Source of the DNA: Pseudomonas entomophila
GTDB lineage: Bacteria > Pseudomonadota > Gammaproteobacteria > Pseudomonadales > Pseudomonadaceae
Reading direction: 5' to 3'
DNA length: 64,000 nucleotides
Assembly (NCBI RefSeq): GCF_013523125.1
Contig: NZ_JAAMQJ010000003.1
Location: 62,001-126,000, forward strand
The notes beneath the pieces are model-generated. The model saw only the letters and a list, made by a program, of their open reading frames with translations. It made no database searches and was not told where the DNA came from. Of this stretch, positions 1-7,800 are shown piece after piece (position 1 is the stretch's first letter; each line of letters begins with the position of its first letter). The translations under genes and the position numbers were made by a program.

Positions 1-67
1 GCGGAGACTACTCCCCTAGGACGGGGCGGATTCTGCCGAGTTGCAGAGCGTTGGGCAAGTGTTGTTT

Positions 68-1066
68 TCAGCTGCGCCGTGCGCTGTAGACCTTGAAGCC
101 CTGGCCTTCGCCCAGCACCTGGCACTGCCCCAGGGCCTGCTCGATCAGCGGCTGATAGCGCAGGAAGCTGTTGGCGACCAAGCGAAGTTCGCCGCCTTTT
201 CGCAGGTATTCGTGAGACTTTTGCAGCAGGTTCTCTGCTGCGGCGTAGTGGGTGTGGACTCCGCTGTGGAACGGCGGATTGCTGAGAATCACCGTCAGCT
301 CGCGCGGCGCGGCGTCGATGCCATCACCGCTGAGCACCTCGCCTTCCAGGCCATTGGCCGCCAAGGTCAGGCGACTGCTGGCCACGGCGAAGGCATCGAC
401 GTCCAGCAAGGTCACGTCGCTGTCCGGATAGCGCCGTTTGATCACCGCCCCGAGCACACCTGCACCACAGCCGAAATCGAGCACCTTGCCGGACGGCAGG
501 CCGTCCAGGTGCGCCAGCAACAGCGCCGTGCCCTTGTCCAGGCGGCCGTGGCTGAAGACGCCCGGCAAGCTGACCACCTGCAGCGGACCATCCTCCAGAG
601 AAAGCGCAAAACGCTCTGCCAACTGTTCCAGTGGTGTGGTCGCCGGCGCGTCGTTCACCTGCACCTGCCAGAGCTGGCAATGCCGGGCGCTGTCGAGCTT
701 GCGCGGCGTGCCAAAGCGTTGCAGCTGCTTGGCCGCGCCTTCGATGCCGCCACGCTTCTCGCCGACCAGGTAGAGCATGCCGGTGTTCATCCGGGCCGCC
801 AGTGCGTCGAGCAGGTAGCTCGACAGATCACGGGACTTGGGCAGGAACAGCACGGCGCTGTCGAAGGCCTGCTCGCCTGGTGCGACACCATGGTGGACGC
901 GTCCGGGGAAGCGCTGTTCGAGTCGTGTCAGATCGCCGGCATGCCAGGTCCAGCCATGGGCCTGGGGCAGCCGACCGAGCAGATCGTCGGAAGGCAGGCC
1001 GGCCAACAGGACCTGACCCTGGAAAAGCTCGGCCTGACGAAGCAGCACTTCACTGCGCGGGTCCAT
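68..1066 (-). CDS. rsmC: 16S rRNA (guanine(1207)-N2)-methyltransferase RsmC
   Basis: Cytoplasmic SAM-dependent enzyme that methylates N2 of G1207 in 16S rRNA of the small ribosomal subunit. The 332-residue protein has the two-domain RsmC layout: a degenerate N-terminal methyltransferase-like half (about 1-160) and a catalytic C-terminal half with the SAM-binding motif DFGCGAG (residues 197-203) and the NPPF catalytic motif (263-266) followed by HSG. The length matches the family. It lies 48 bp downstream of the hydroxyacid dehydrogenase gene on the same strand, so the two may be cotranscribed. Nothing unusual is seen; the 67 bp to its left at the window edge carry no recognisable feature. Confidence 0.93.
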   Translation of the reverse strand: MDPRSEVLLRQAELFQGQVLLAGLPSDDLLGRLPQAHGWTWHAGDLTRLEQRFPGRVHHGVAPGEQAFDSAVLFLPKSRDLSSYLLDALAARMNTGMLYLVGEKRGGIEGAAKQLQRFGTPRKLDSARHCQLWQVQVNDAPATTPLEQLAERFALSLEDGPLQVVSLPGVFSHGRLDKGTALLLAHLDGLPSGKVLDFGCGAGVLGAVIKRRYPDSDVTLLDVDAFAVASSRLTLAANGLEGEVLSGDGIDAAPRELTVILSNPPFHSGVHTHYAAAENLLQKSHEYLRKGGELRLVANSFLRYQPLIEQALGQCQVLGEGQGFKVYSARRS

Positions 1067-1114
1067 GGGGATTGTCTCCTGGCAAAAAGGGCGCAGTTTA
1101 GCAGAGCCGTCGAG

Positions 1115-2077
1115 CTAGACGACGCGGCGCGGCTGCCCGGCAAGGAAGGCCTGGGCGTTTTCGGCGAGTTGACCGACGATGCGCTGGCGCGCCTCGACGG
1201 CGCCCCAGGCGCTGTGCGGTGTGACGATCAGGCGTGGCACATCCGCAGCCAGCAAAGGGTTGCCTGCCACCGGCGGTTCGGTGCTCAGCACGTCGGTCGC
1301 CGCTCCTCCTAGATGCCCGTTGCGCAGGGCATCGGCCAGGGCCTGCTCGTCGATCAGCCCGCCGCGTGCGGTATTCACCACCAGTGCGCCTGGCTTGAGC
1401 AGGGCCAGTTCACGGGCGCCGAGCATGTGCCGGGTACGTTCGTTCAAGGGGCAATGCAGGGTCAGTGCATCGACCTGTGGCAGCAGTTCGTCCAGCGGCA
1501 GCCGGTCCGCGCGCGCTGGACGGCCCGGTACCTGGCCGCTGAGCACGCGCATGCCGAATGCTTCGGCCAGCCGTGCCACCGCCCCGCCCAGCTCACCGTG
1601 GCCGAGCAGGCCCAGTGTCTTGCCTTCCAGTTCGAGGATGGGGAAATCCAGCAGGCAGAACTGGCTGGCCTGTGCCCAGCGGCCCTCGGCGACCGCCTGG
1701 TGGTAGTCGCACAGGCGCGTGGCCAGGGCGAGCAGCAGTGCCAGCGTGTGTTGCGCGACCGAAGGCGTGCCGTAGCCTTGGCAATTACACACCGTGATGC
1801 CTTGGGCACGTGCAGCTGGCAGATCGACATTGTTGGTCCCGGTGGCGGCCACCAGGATCAGATCGATGTGCGGGTTGGCCTGAAGGGTGGCGGCGTCGAG
1901 CACGACCTTGTTGGTGACCACCACCGAGGCGCCTCGCAGATGCTCGGCAACCTGGTCGGGAGACGTGGCATCGTACAAGGTGAACGTATCGAACAATCGC
2001 TGCAGGGGCGACAGGTCGAGATCCCCCAGGTCGAGCGAGTGATGGTCGAGGAACACGGCGTGGCGTGGGCTGGGCAT
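1115..2077 (-). CDS. D-2-hydroxyacid dehydrogenase (glycerate dehydrogenase-like)
   Basis: NAD(P)-dependent oxidoreductase of the D-isomer-specific 2-hydroxyacid dehydrogenase family, probably reducing hydroxypyruvate or glyoxylate. The substrate is inferred, not shown. The 320-residue chain has the catalytic triad context: Arg in NTARGG, a following Glu, and His in TPHSAWG near the C-terminus. The nucleotide-binding Rossmann domain sits in between (GLLGHGELG). An upstream in-frame extension exists to 2206, but I chose ATG 2077 because GGAG lies just upstream and the protein then begins at the conserved MPSPRHAVFLD stretch. It is the first gene of a probable pair with rsmC. Confidence 0.88.
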   Translation of the reverse strand: MPSPRHAVFLDHHSLDLGDLDLSPLQRLFDTFTLYDATSPDQVAEHLRGASVVVTNKVVLDAATLQANPHIDLILVAATGTNNVDLPAARAQGITVCNCQGYGTPSVAQHTLALLLALATRLCDYHQAVAEGRWAQASQFCLLDFPILELEGKTLGLLGHGELGGAVARLAEAFGMRVLSGQVPGRPARADRLPLDELLPQVDALTLHCPLNERTRHMLGARELALLKPGALVVNTARGGLIDEQALADALRNGHLGGAATDVLSTEPPVAGNPLLAADVPRLIVTPHSAWGAVEARQRIVGQLAENAQAFLAGQPRRVV

Positions 2078-2364
2078 GAAGACTCCGCTAGCGTGAGGGC
2101 AGAGGTGGACAGTGGCCCAACGGAGGGCAGGTTGACAAGTCCGGTGTCTGGCGTGCGTTGGCCCAGGCCCCGCCAGTCCGATCATGGCCCAGGCCAAAAT
2201 GGCCAAGCCAGTCTGACGGCACTCCCGCTACACTGCGTCCGGCAACGCCCGCCGCCTGCCGTGGTCAGACCACCGGGCGCGGGCGACGTCCGCCGCACGG
2301 ACCTCTGGCGGCGGCGACTCGGCCGCGCCACTCTGCGTACACACCTTGATCTGGAGAACCGTCG

Positions 2365-4239
2365 ATGACATCCGCCCCCGCCCGTTGGCGACGCGCCCGC
2401 CTGCCCATGGCCATCGGCCTGGCATCCTCGCTCGCCACACCCGCGTTCGGCGTCAGCTTCAACATCGGCGAGGTGGAAGCCCAGTTGGACACCACGCTGT
2501 CGATCGGTGCCGGCTGGTCCACGGCCAAGCCGGACAAGGGGCTGATCGGGGCCAACAATGGCGGTCGAGGGTTTTCGTCGATCGGCGACGACGGGCGACA
2601 GAACTTCACGCGTGGCGAGACCTTCTCCAAGGTCTTCACCGGCCTGCATGGCCTGGAACTGAAGTATGGCGACAGCGGCGTGTACCTGCGGGGCCGCTAC
2701 TGGTACGACTTCGAACTCAAGGACGAAGGCCGTCCGTTCAAGGACATCGACGATTCGCACCGTGCGCGCAGCGCCCGATCCTCTGGCGGCGAACTGCTCG
2801 AAGCGTTCGCCTACCATCATTACACCCTCGGCGCGCAGCCCGGCACGGTCCGCCTGGGGCGGCAGGTGGTGAACTGGGGTGAGGGTCTGTTCATCGGCGG
2901 CGGCATCAATGCCATCAACCGCACCGACGTCAGCGCCTTGCGCCGACCTGGCACCGAGCTCAAGGACGGTCAGGCGCCCGTCAACCTGTTCTACGTGTCC
3001 CAGCAACTGACCGATACCGTGTCGGCCGAAGCGTTCTATCAGCTCGAGTGGGCGCAAACCGATGGCGAGAATTGCGGCACGTTCTTTTCGCAGTCCGATC
3101 TCCTGGCCAATGGCTGCACCGACAACCTGCGCCTGCTCGACAGCCGTCGCACCCTGTCGAGTGCCGACCGGTCTCTGCTGGCCGGGCAGGGGGTGGCTGT
3201 CGACGACGAGGGCGTCAAGGTCGCTCGGGGCGTGGACCGCGACGCCCGGGACGCGGGCCAGTTCGGGCTGGCGCTGCACTACCTGTTCGAGCCGCTGGAT
3301 ACCGAGTTCGGCGCCTACTTCATGAACTACCACAGTCGATCGCCGTTCTTGAACGCCCAGGGCGCCTCTGCATCGGCGCTGGCCGCGAGTCAGGCCTTGC
3401 CCGAAGCGTTGCGCCCCCTGGCCGTGGCCGGCAACAGCCGCTATGCGGTGGAGTACCCGGAAGACATCCGCCTGTACGGGGTGAGCTTTGCCACGACGCT
3501 CTCCACGGGCATGGCCTGGCGCGGCGAACTGAGCTACCGGCCCAATGCGCCCGTGCAGCTCAACACCCATGACGTCCTGTTCGCCAGCCTGCGTCCTGCA
3601 GGTGGCGTCCTGGCCAATGCGTCGTTGCTCGACGGGGCCGTCGGGGAAGCGACCCCTGGCTACCGGCGCAAGGACGTCACCCAGTTCCAGACCTCGTTGA
3701 CTCAGGTGTTCGACCAGGTCATGGGCGCGCGCCGTTTCACTCTGATGGGCGAGCTGGGCGTCACCTACGTGGGCGGCTTGGACAGCACACGCCAGGCGCG
3801 CTATGGCCGCGATGCCGTGTTCGGCCCTGGTCCTCTGCCCGAGGCAGGGGGCGGAGACAGCTGCGCTCGGTTGAATGGCGACACCTACGAAGGTTCCGGT
3901 TTCGCAAGCAGCGCCGACCCTGGCCGTCATTGCGAAAACGAAGGCTATACCACCCGTGCAGCATGGGGTTATCGCGCGCGCGCGGCCTGGGACTACGACA
4001 ATGTCTTCGCAGGTGTCGACCTCAGCCCGAGCATCGCCTGGTCGCACGACGTATCGGGTTACTCACCAGGCCCGCAGGCGACGTTCGAGGAAGGTCGCAA
4101 GGCCGTGAGCCTGGGGCTGGACGCCGAATACCAGGACACCTACAGGGCCAGCGTGGCCTACACCAACTTCTTCGATGGGGCCTACAGCACGCTGAGCGAC
4201 CGCGATTTCCTGACGCTGAGCGTGAGCGTGACGTTCTAA
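2365..4239 (+). CDS. DUF1302 family outer-membrane protein
   Basis: A 624-residue protein with an N-terminal Sec signal (basic start, hydrophobic stretch, likely cut after ATPAFG) followed by long alternating beta-rich sequence ending in an aromatic residue (VSVTF), as in outer-membrane beta-barrels. It resembles the DUF1302 family of Pseudomonas, whose members usually sit next to a DUF1329 gene and have been linked to transport or hydrophobic-substrate catabolism. Here no DUF1329 partner is adjacent. It contains four Cys in two regions (near residues 237-250 and around 502-521) that could form disulfides. It is divergent from the dehydrogenase gene, with 287 bp between them. The function is unassigned. 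Confidence 0.82.
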   Translation: MTSAPARWRRARLPMAIGLASSLATPAFGVSFNIGEVEAQLDTTLSIGAGWSTAKPDKGLIGANNGGRGFSSIGDDGRQNFTRGETFSKVFTGLHGLELKYGDSGVYLRGRYWYDFELKDEGRPFKDIDDSHRARSARSSGGELLEAFAYHHYTLGAQPGTVRLGRQVVNWGEGLFIGGGINAINRTDVSALRRPGTELKDGQAPVNLFYVSQQLTDTVSAEAFYQLEWAQTDGENCGTFFSQSDLLANGCTDNLRLLDSRRTLSSADRSLLAGQGVAVDDEGVKVARGVDRDARDAGQFGLALHYLFEPLDTEFGAYFMNYHSRSPFLNAQGASASALAASQALPEALRPLAVAGNSRYAVEYPEDIRLYGVSFATTLSTGMAWRGELSYRPNAPVQLNTHDVLFASLRPAGGVLANASLLDGAVGEATPGYRRKDVTQFQTSLTQVFDQVMGARRFTLMGELGVTYVGGLDSTRQARYGRDAVFGPGPLPEAGGGDSCARLNGDTYEGSGFASSADPGRHCENEGYTTRAAWGYRARAAWDYDNVFAGVDLSPSIAWSHDVSGYSPGPQATFEEGRKAVSLGLDAEYQDTYRASVAYTNFFDGAYSTLSDRDFLTLSVSVTF

Positions 4240-4385
4240 ACGCCCGCGATCCAAACGATGGCTCGACGCCATCAGGCGCCTGTGGTGAAATCCGGCTCAT
4301 CTTTTTCCGATGGCGGTCGATAGCCTGCATGGCGTCTGGCAACGGCATGCGCCATTTCCCTTCTACACCAGGACAGGTCGCGTAG

Positions 4386-5993
4386 ATGCTGCAGTACGGG
4401 CAAAAATCCTTTCTGATCGTCGACGACTACACCGACTTCCGGACGTCGACGCGCTCCATGCTGCGCGAGCTCGGTGCTCGCGATGTGGACACCGCCGACA
4501 GTGGCGAACAGGCGCTGCGTCTGTGCGCGCAGAAGCGCTACGACTTCGTGCTTCAGGACTTTCACCTGGGCGATGGCAAGAAAAACGGCCAGCAGGTGCT
4601 CGAGGACCTGATCATCGACAAGCTGATCAGCCATGAGTGCGTGTTCCTCATGGTCACGGCCGAAAGCAGCCAGGCCATCGTGCTCAGTGCCATCGAGCAC
4701 GAGCCCGACGCCTACCTCACCAAGCCGTTCAACCGGGTGGGGCTGGCGCAGCGGCTGGAAAAGCTGACCCAGCGCAAGGCCCTGCTCAAGCCGATCCTGC
4801 AGGCGCTGGACCGCGGTCGCCCAGGCGAAGTGCTGGCCGCCTGCGCCGAGCTGTGCAAGAAGGACCCTCGGTTCGCGCCCTTGTGTCTGCGCTATCGCGC
4901 CGATGCCATGCGTGACCTGAACCGTTTCGAGGAGCTGGAGAAGTTTCTCAAGGCGATCCTGGCCAGCCGTCCGCAGCCGTGGGCCTATGCCGCACTGGGC
5001 AACCTCATGCACAAGCGGGGCAAGTACGGCCAGGCCCAGGGCGTCTTCGAGCAGGCGCTCAAGGCCTTCCCGATCATGCCCAACCTGTACGACGGCATGG
5101 CCGAGGCGTTGGTGGCGCAGGGCGATACCCAGCGCGCGCAGACCCTGCTCGAGGAAGCCGTGCGCCTGTCCCCCCTGGCGGTACGTCGCCAGTCGCTGCT
5201 GGGCAAGCTGGCGATGGAGAACGGCGACTTCGATGGCGCGGCCAGGGCCTTCCGCCAGGCGGTCAACCAGGGCAAGAGTTCGCGCTACAAGGACCCGGAA
5301 TGCAACCTGGGGCTGGCCCAGGCGTTGATGAGCCGGGGCGAGCACCAAGGCCTGGATGCGCGGGCTCGGGTCGAGATCAACACCACACTCAGCGAAGTGG
5401 CCAAGGAAAACGCCGACGACCCGGGCATCCAGGTACGCGCGCGCATGATGAAGGCCGCCAGCCTGCAGCAGGTCGGCGACCCCGACACGGCGCTCAAGCT
5501 CACCGAGCAGGCCGTGCAGCGGCTGGAGAAGATGGACCAGTTCTTCTCCGTGGACGCCGCGCTGACCGTGGCCAGGCAGTTGCAGCAGCTGGGGCAGGGC
5601 GACGCGGCCAACAACATTCTCAAGAGCTGCGTCGAGACCTACGGCGACGACCCGAAAGTCATGGACAGCGTCTCGCAACTGACCGACGACCCGAGTGTGC
5701 TCACGGCCGTGACCCAGGCCGTCGAGCTCAACCGCCAGGGCGTGCGCAGCTACCAGGCCGGTGCCGTGCCGCAGGCGCTGGACACCTTCCGGCGCGCGCT
5801 CGGCATGCAACCGAAGAACATCAGCATCGCCCTGAACACCACCCAGGCCCTGCTACGGATCGCTGGCGACAAGCTTTCCGATGAAATCCTGCAAGAATGC
5901 CGCAGCAGCCTCCAGGGCGTGTCGGGCATTCCCAGCAGCGACAGTCGCTACGAACGCTACCGTAAACTGCACCTTCGAGTCTTTGGCGCATGA
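4386..5993 (+). CDS. Response regulator with C-terminal TPR repeats
   Basis: Two-component response regulator of 535 residues. The N-terminal receiver domain (about 8-125) has all key residues: acidic pair D13/D14, phospho-acceptor D58, T91 and K113 (in LTKPF). Instead of a DNA-binding domain, the remaining ~400 residues are helical tetratricopeptide-like repeats (for example around 190-290 and 450-520), implying protein-protein output. Its last four bases overlap the start of a histidine kinase gene (ATGA), so the two are translationally coupled and very likely a cognate pair. The target process is unknown; this architecture is recurrent in Pseudomonas. Confidence 0.88.
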   Translation: MLQYGQKSFLIVDDYTDFRTSTRSMLRELGARDVDTADSGEQALRLCAQKRYDFVLQDFHLGDGKKNGQQVLEDLIIDKLISHECVFLMVTAESSQAIVLSAIEHEPDAYLTKPFNRVGLAQRLEKLTQRKALLKPILQALDRGRPGEVLAACAELCKKDPRFAPLCLRYRADAMRDLNRFEELEKFLKAILASRPQPWAYAALGNLMHKRGKYGQAQGVFEQALKAFPIMPNLYDGMAEALVAQGDTQRAQTLLEEAVRLSPLAVRRQSLLGKLAMENGDFDGAARAFRQAVNQGKSSRYKDPECNLGLAQALMSRGEHQGLDARARVEINTTLSEVAKENADDPGIQVRARMMKAASLQQVGDPDTALKLTEQAVQRLEKMDQFFSVDAALTVARQLQQLGQGDAANNILKSCVETYGDDPKVMDSVSQLTDDPSVLTAVTQAVELNRQGVRSYQAGAVPQALDTFRRALGMQPKNISIALNTTQALLRIAGDKLSDEILQECRSSLQGVSGIPSSDSRYERYRKLHLRVFGA

Positions 5994-6682
5994 ATCAGGA
6001 AAACCAGGGGCTGGATTTCTCCACGGTGATCGCCTCCACCGTACACGACATGAAGAATTCCCTGGCCGCGCTGATCCAGGCCCATGGCCAGTGGGTCGGG
6101 CGAATGCCGGAGGACCTGCGTACGGGCGTCGAGCACGGCGTGATCGAGCACGAGTTCGCTCACCTCAACAGCATGCTGGTGCAACTGCTGGGGCTGTACA
6201 AGCTGGGCGTCAACCAGCTGCCGGTGTGCCCGGACTACCACGAGCTGGACGACTTCATCGAGGCGCAGCTGGCGTTGCACCAGGACGTCCTGGTGCAGCG
6301 TGACATCCTGGCTTCGTGGCGCGTGGACGCTTTCAGCCCGCTCGGGTTCTTCGACCGCGAACTGGTGGCCTCGGTGGTGGGCAACATGATCGACAATGCC
6401 GTGCGCCATGCCGGCCACGCCTTGCTGTTGACCATCGACGAAGAGGACGAGCAACTGGTCATCAGCATCAATGACGACGGTCCTGGCTATCCGCAGGCCA
6501 TGCTCGAGCGCCAGCAGGAATTCATCCAGGGCATCGACCAGAGCAGTGGCAGCACGGGGTTGGGGCTGTATTTCGCCTCGCGCATTGCCGCGTTGCACGA
6601 GCGCGATGGCGTCAAGGGTCGCATCGAGATCGCCAATGGCGGCACCCTGGGCGGCGGGGTATTCCGGCTGTTCCTGCCGTAG
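5990..6682 (+). CDS. Soluble sensor histidine kinase
   Basis: A 230-residue kinase with no membrane segment or signal peptide. The phospho-acceptor H19 lies in VHDMKNSL, close to the N-terminus, so there is almost no sensory domain before it. The HATPase part follows: N-box near residues 128-137 (GNMIDNAVRHA), G1 box DDGPGY and G2 box STGLGLYF. It overlaps the upstream TPR response regulator by 4 nt (ATGA). It presumably phosphorylates that regulator; input may come through another protein. This partner assignment is inference from coupling. Confidence 0.88.
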   Translation: MNQENQGLDFSTVIASTVHDMKNSLAALIQAHGQWVGRMPEDLRTGVEHGVIEHEFAHLNSMLVQLLGLYKLGVNQLPVCPDYHELDDFIEAQLALHQDVLVQRDILASWRVDAFSPLGFFDRELVASVVGNMIDNAVRHAGHALLLTIDEEDEQLVISINDDGPGYPQAMLERQQEFIQGIDQSSGSTGLGLYFASRIAALHERDGVKGRIEIANGGTLGGGVFRLFLP

Positions 6683-6783
6683 GGGCCGGCCTGGCAAGGA
6701 ATTTTTCTCCGCGATCACGATCCAAACCGGCACGGGCCTGCCAGAGGTCCCACGCACTTTTTGAATCGAGTAGGAGCTTGCCC

Positions 6784-7485
6784 ATGTTCAACATGCAGCG
6801 TCTTGTCATCGCAGTCACGGCCGCGGCCGTGATGTCCGGTTGCGCCAGCCAGAACCCTTACACCGACCAGGGCCAGGCCTCCAGCGGCGTGAGCAAGACG
6901 GCCAAATATGGCGGGCTCGGCGCACTGGCAGGGGCCGTGGCAGGCGCGGCCATCGACCACAACCACCGTGGCAAGGGGGCGCTGATCGGCGCGGCGGCCG
7001 TGGGCGCAGCGGCGGCGGGCTACGGCTACTACGCGGATCGCCAGGAAGCGGCATTGCGCGAAAGCATGGCCAACACGGGCGTCGAAGTGCAGCGTGAGGG
7101 CGATCAGATCAAGCTGATCATGCCGGGGAACATCACCTTCGCCACCGATTCGGCGAACATCTCGCCCAACTTCTACAAGCCGCTCAATGATCTGGCTGGC
7201 TCGTTCAAGCAGTTCAACCAGAACACCATCGAGGTCGTTGGCTTCACCGACAGCACCGGCAGCCGTCAACACAACATGGACCTGTCCCAGCGCCGCGCCC
7301 AGGCGGTCAGCAGCTACCTGACCTCGCAAGGGGTGGACCCTTCCCGTGTCTCGGCACGTGGTCTGGGGCCAGACCAACCGATCGCCAGCAACGGTGATGC
7401 CAATGGGCGTGCGCAGAACCGTCGCGTCGAAGTGAATCTCAAGCCGATCCCAGGGCAGGACTACCAGCAGCAAGGACAGCAGTAA
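6784..7485 (+). CDS. OmpA-family outer-membrane lipoprotein (YiaD-like)
   Basis: A 233-residue lipoprotein: N-terminal signal with lipobox VMSGC (acylated Cys20), then a Gly/Ala-rich hydrophobic stretch (about 38-85) of the glycine-zipper type, then a C-terminal OmpA-like peptidoglycan-binding domain (about 110-220) with FTDSTGSRQHNMDLSQRRA and RRVEV. It is likely anchored in the outer membrane and non-covalently bound to the cell wall. I took ATG 6784 rather than the in-frame TTG at 6778 because AGGAG at 6772-6776 is correctly spaced for the ATG. A Gln-rich tail ends the protein. Confidence 0.9.
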   Translation: MFNMQRLVIAVTAAAVMSGCASQNPYTDQGQASSGVSKTAKYGGLGALAGAVAGAAIDHNHRGKGALIGAAAVGAAAAGYGYYADRQEAALRESMANTGVEVQREGDQIKLIMPGNITFATDSANISPNFYKPLNDLAGSFKQFNQNTIEVVGFTDSTGSRQHNMDLSQRRAQAVSSYLTSQGVDPSRVSARGLGPDQPIASNGDANGRAQNRRVEVNLKPIPGQDYQQQGQQ

Positions 7486-7537
7486 ACGGTGGGCCGGGCT
7501 GGCGTCGTCCTTCGAGGAGGAGGGCGCCGGTCAGGCC

Positions 7538-7746
7538 GTCATCGCGGGCAAGCCCGCTCCCACAGGGGCCAGATCAGGCCAGACTACCGCATCAGCCCTG
7601 GTCTCATGCCGATGCAGGCTGTGCTGACAAGCCGGTTCTTGCGGGTCCATGCAAGCCGGTTCCTGTGGGTCCATGCAGGCTGTGCCGGCAGACCTGCCCA
7701 GGTGGCAAAACCAGCCTGTGGGAGCTGGCTTGCCAGCGATGGCGAT
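7538..7746. repeat. Two inverted REP-type units flanking a tandem 24-nt repeat
   Basis: The 315-bp gap between the lipoprotein and pta holds no gene. A REP-like unit (TCGCGGGCAAGCCCGCTCCC core at 7542-7561, then ACAGG) and an inverted, diverged copy (7714-7744, same CTGTGGGAGC core) face each other. Between them lie two tandem 24-nt copies (7629-7652 and 7653-7676, differing at two positions), and the 13-nt word ATGCAGGCTGTGC occurs at 7612-7624 and 7673-7685. REP elements of this kind are abundant between P. putida genes; they lie here between the convergent lipoprotein and pta genes. Confidence 0.7.
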
Positions 7747-7800
7747 AGCGCCGTCACAACCGCCCGTCCATCGCTCCTCGCACATGCCAGCCCCCCATTC

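Noticed and set aside
2182..4047. Long minus-strand open frame opposite the DUF1302 gene
   Set aside because: It mirrors a signal-peptide-bearing barrel protein with clear family features and has no ribosome-binding site or domain of its own.
4272..5810. Minus-strand open frame opposite the TPR response regulator
   Set aside because: Antisense shadow; the plus-strand product has intact receiver residues and coupling to the kinase gene.
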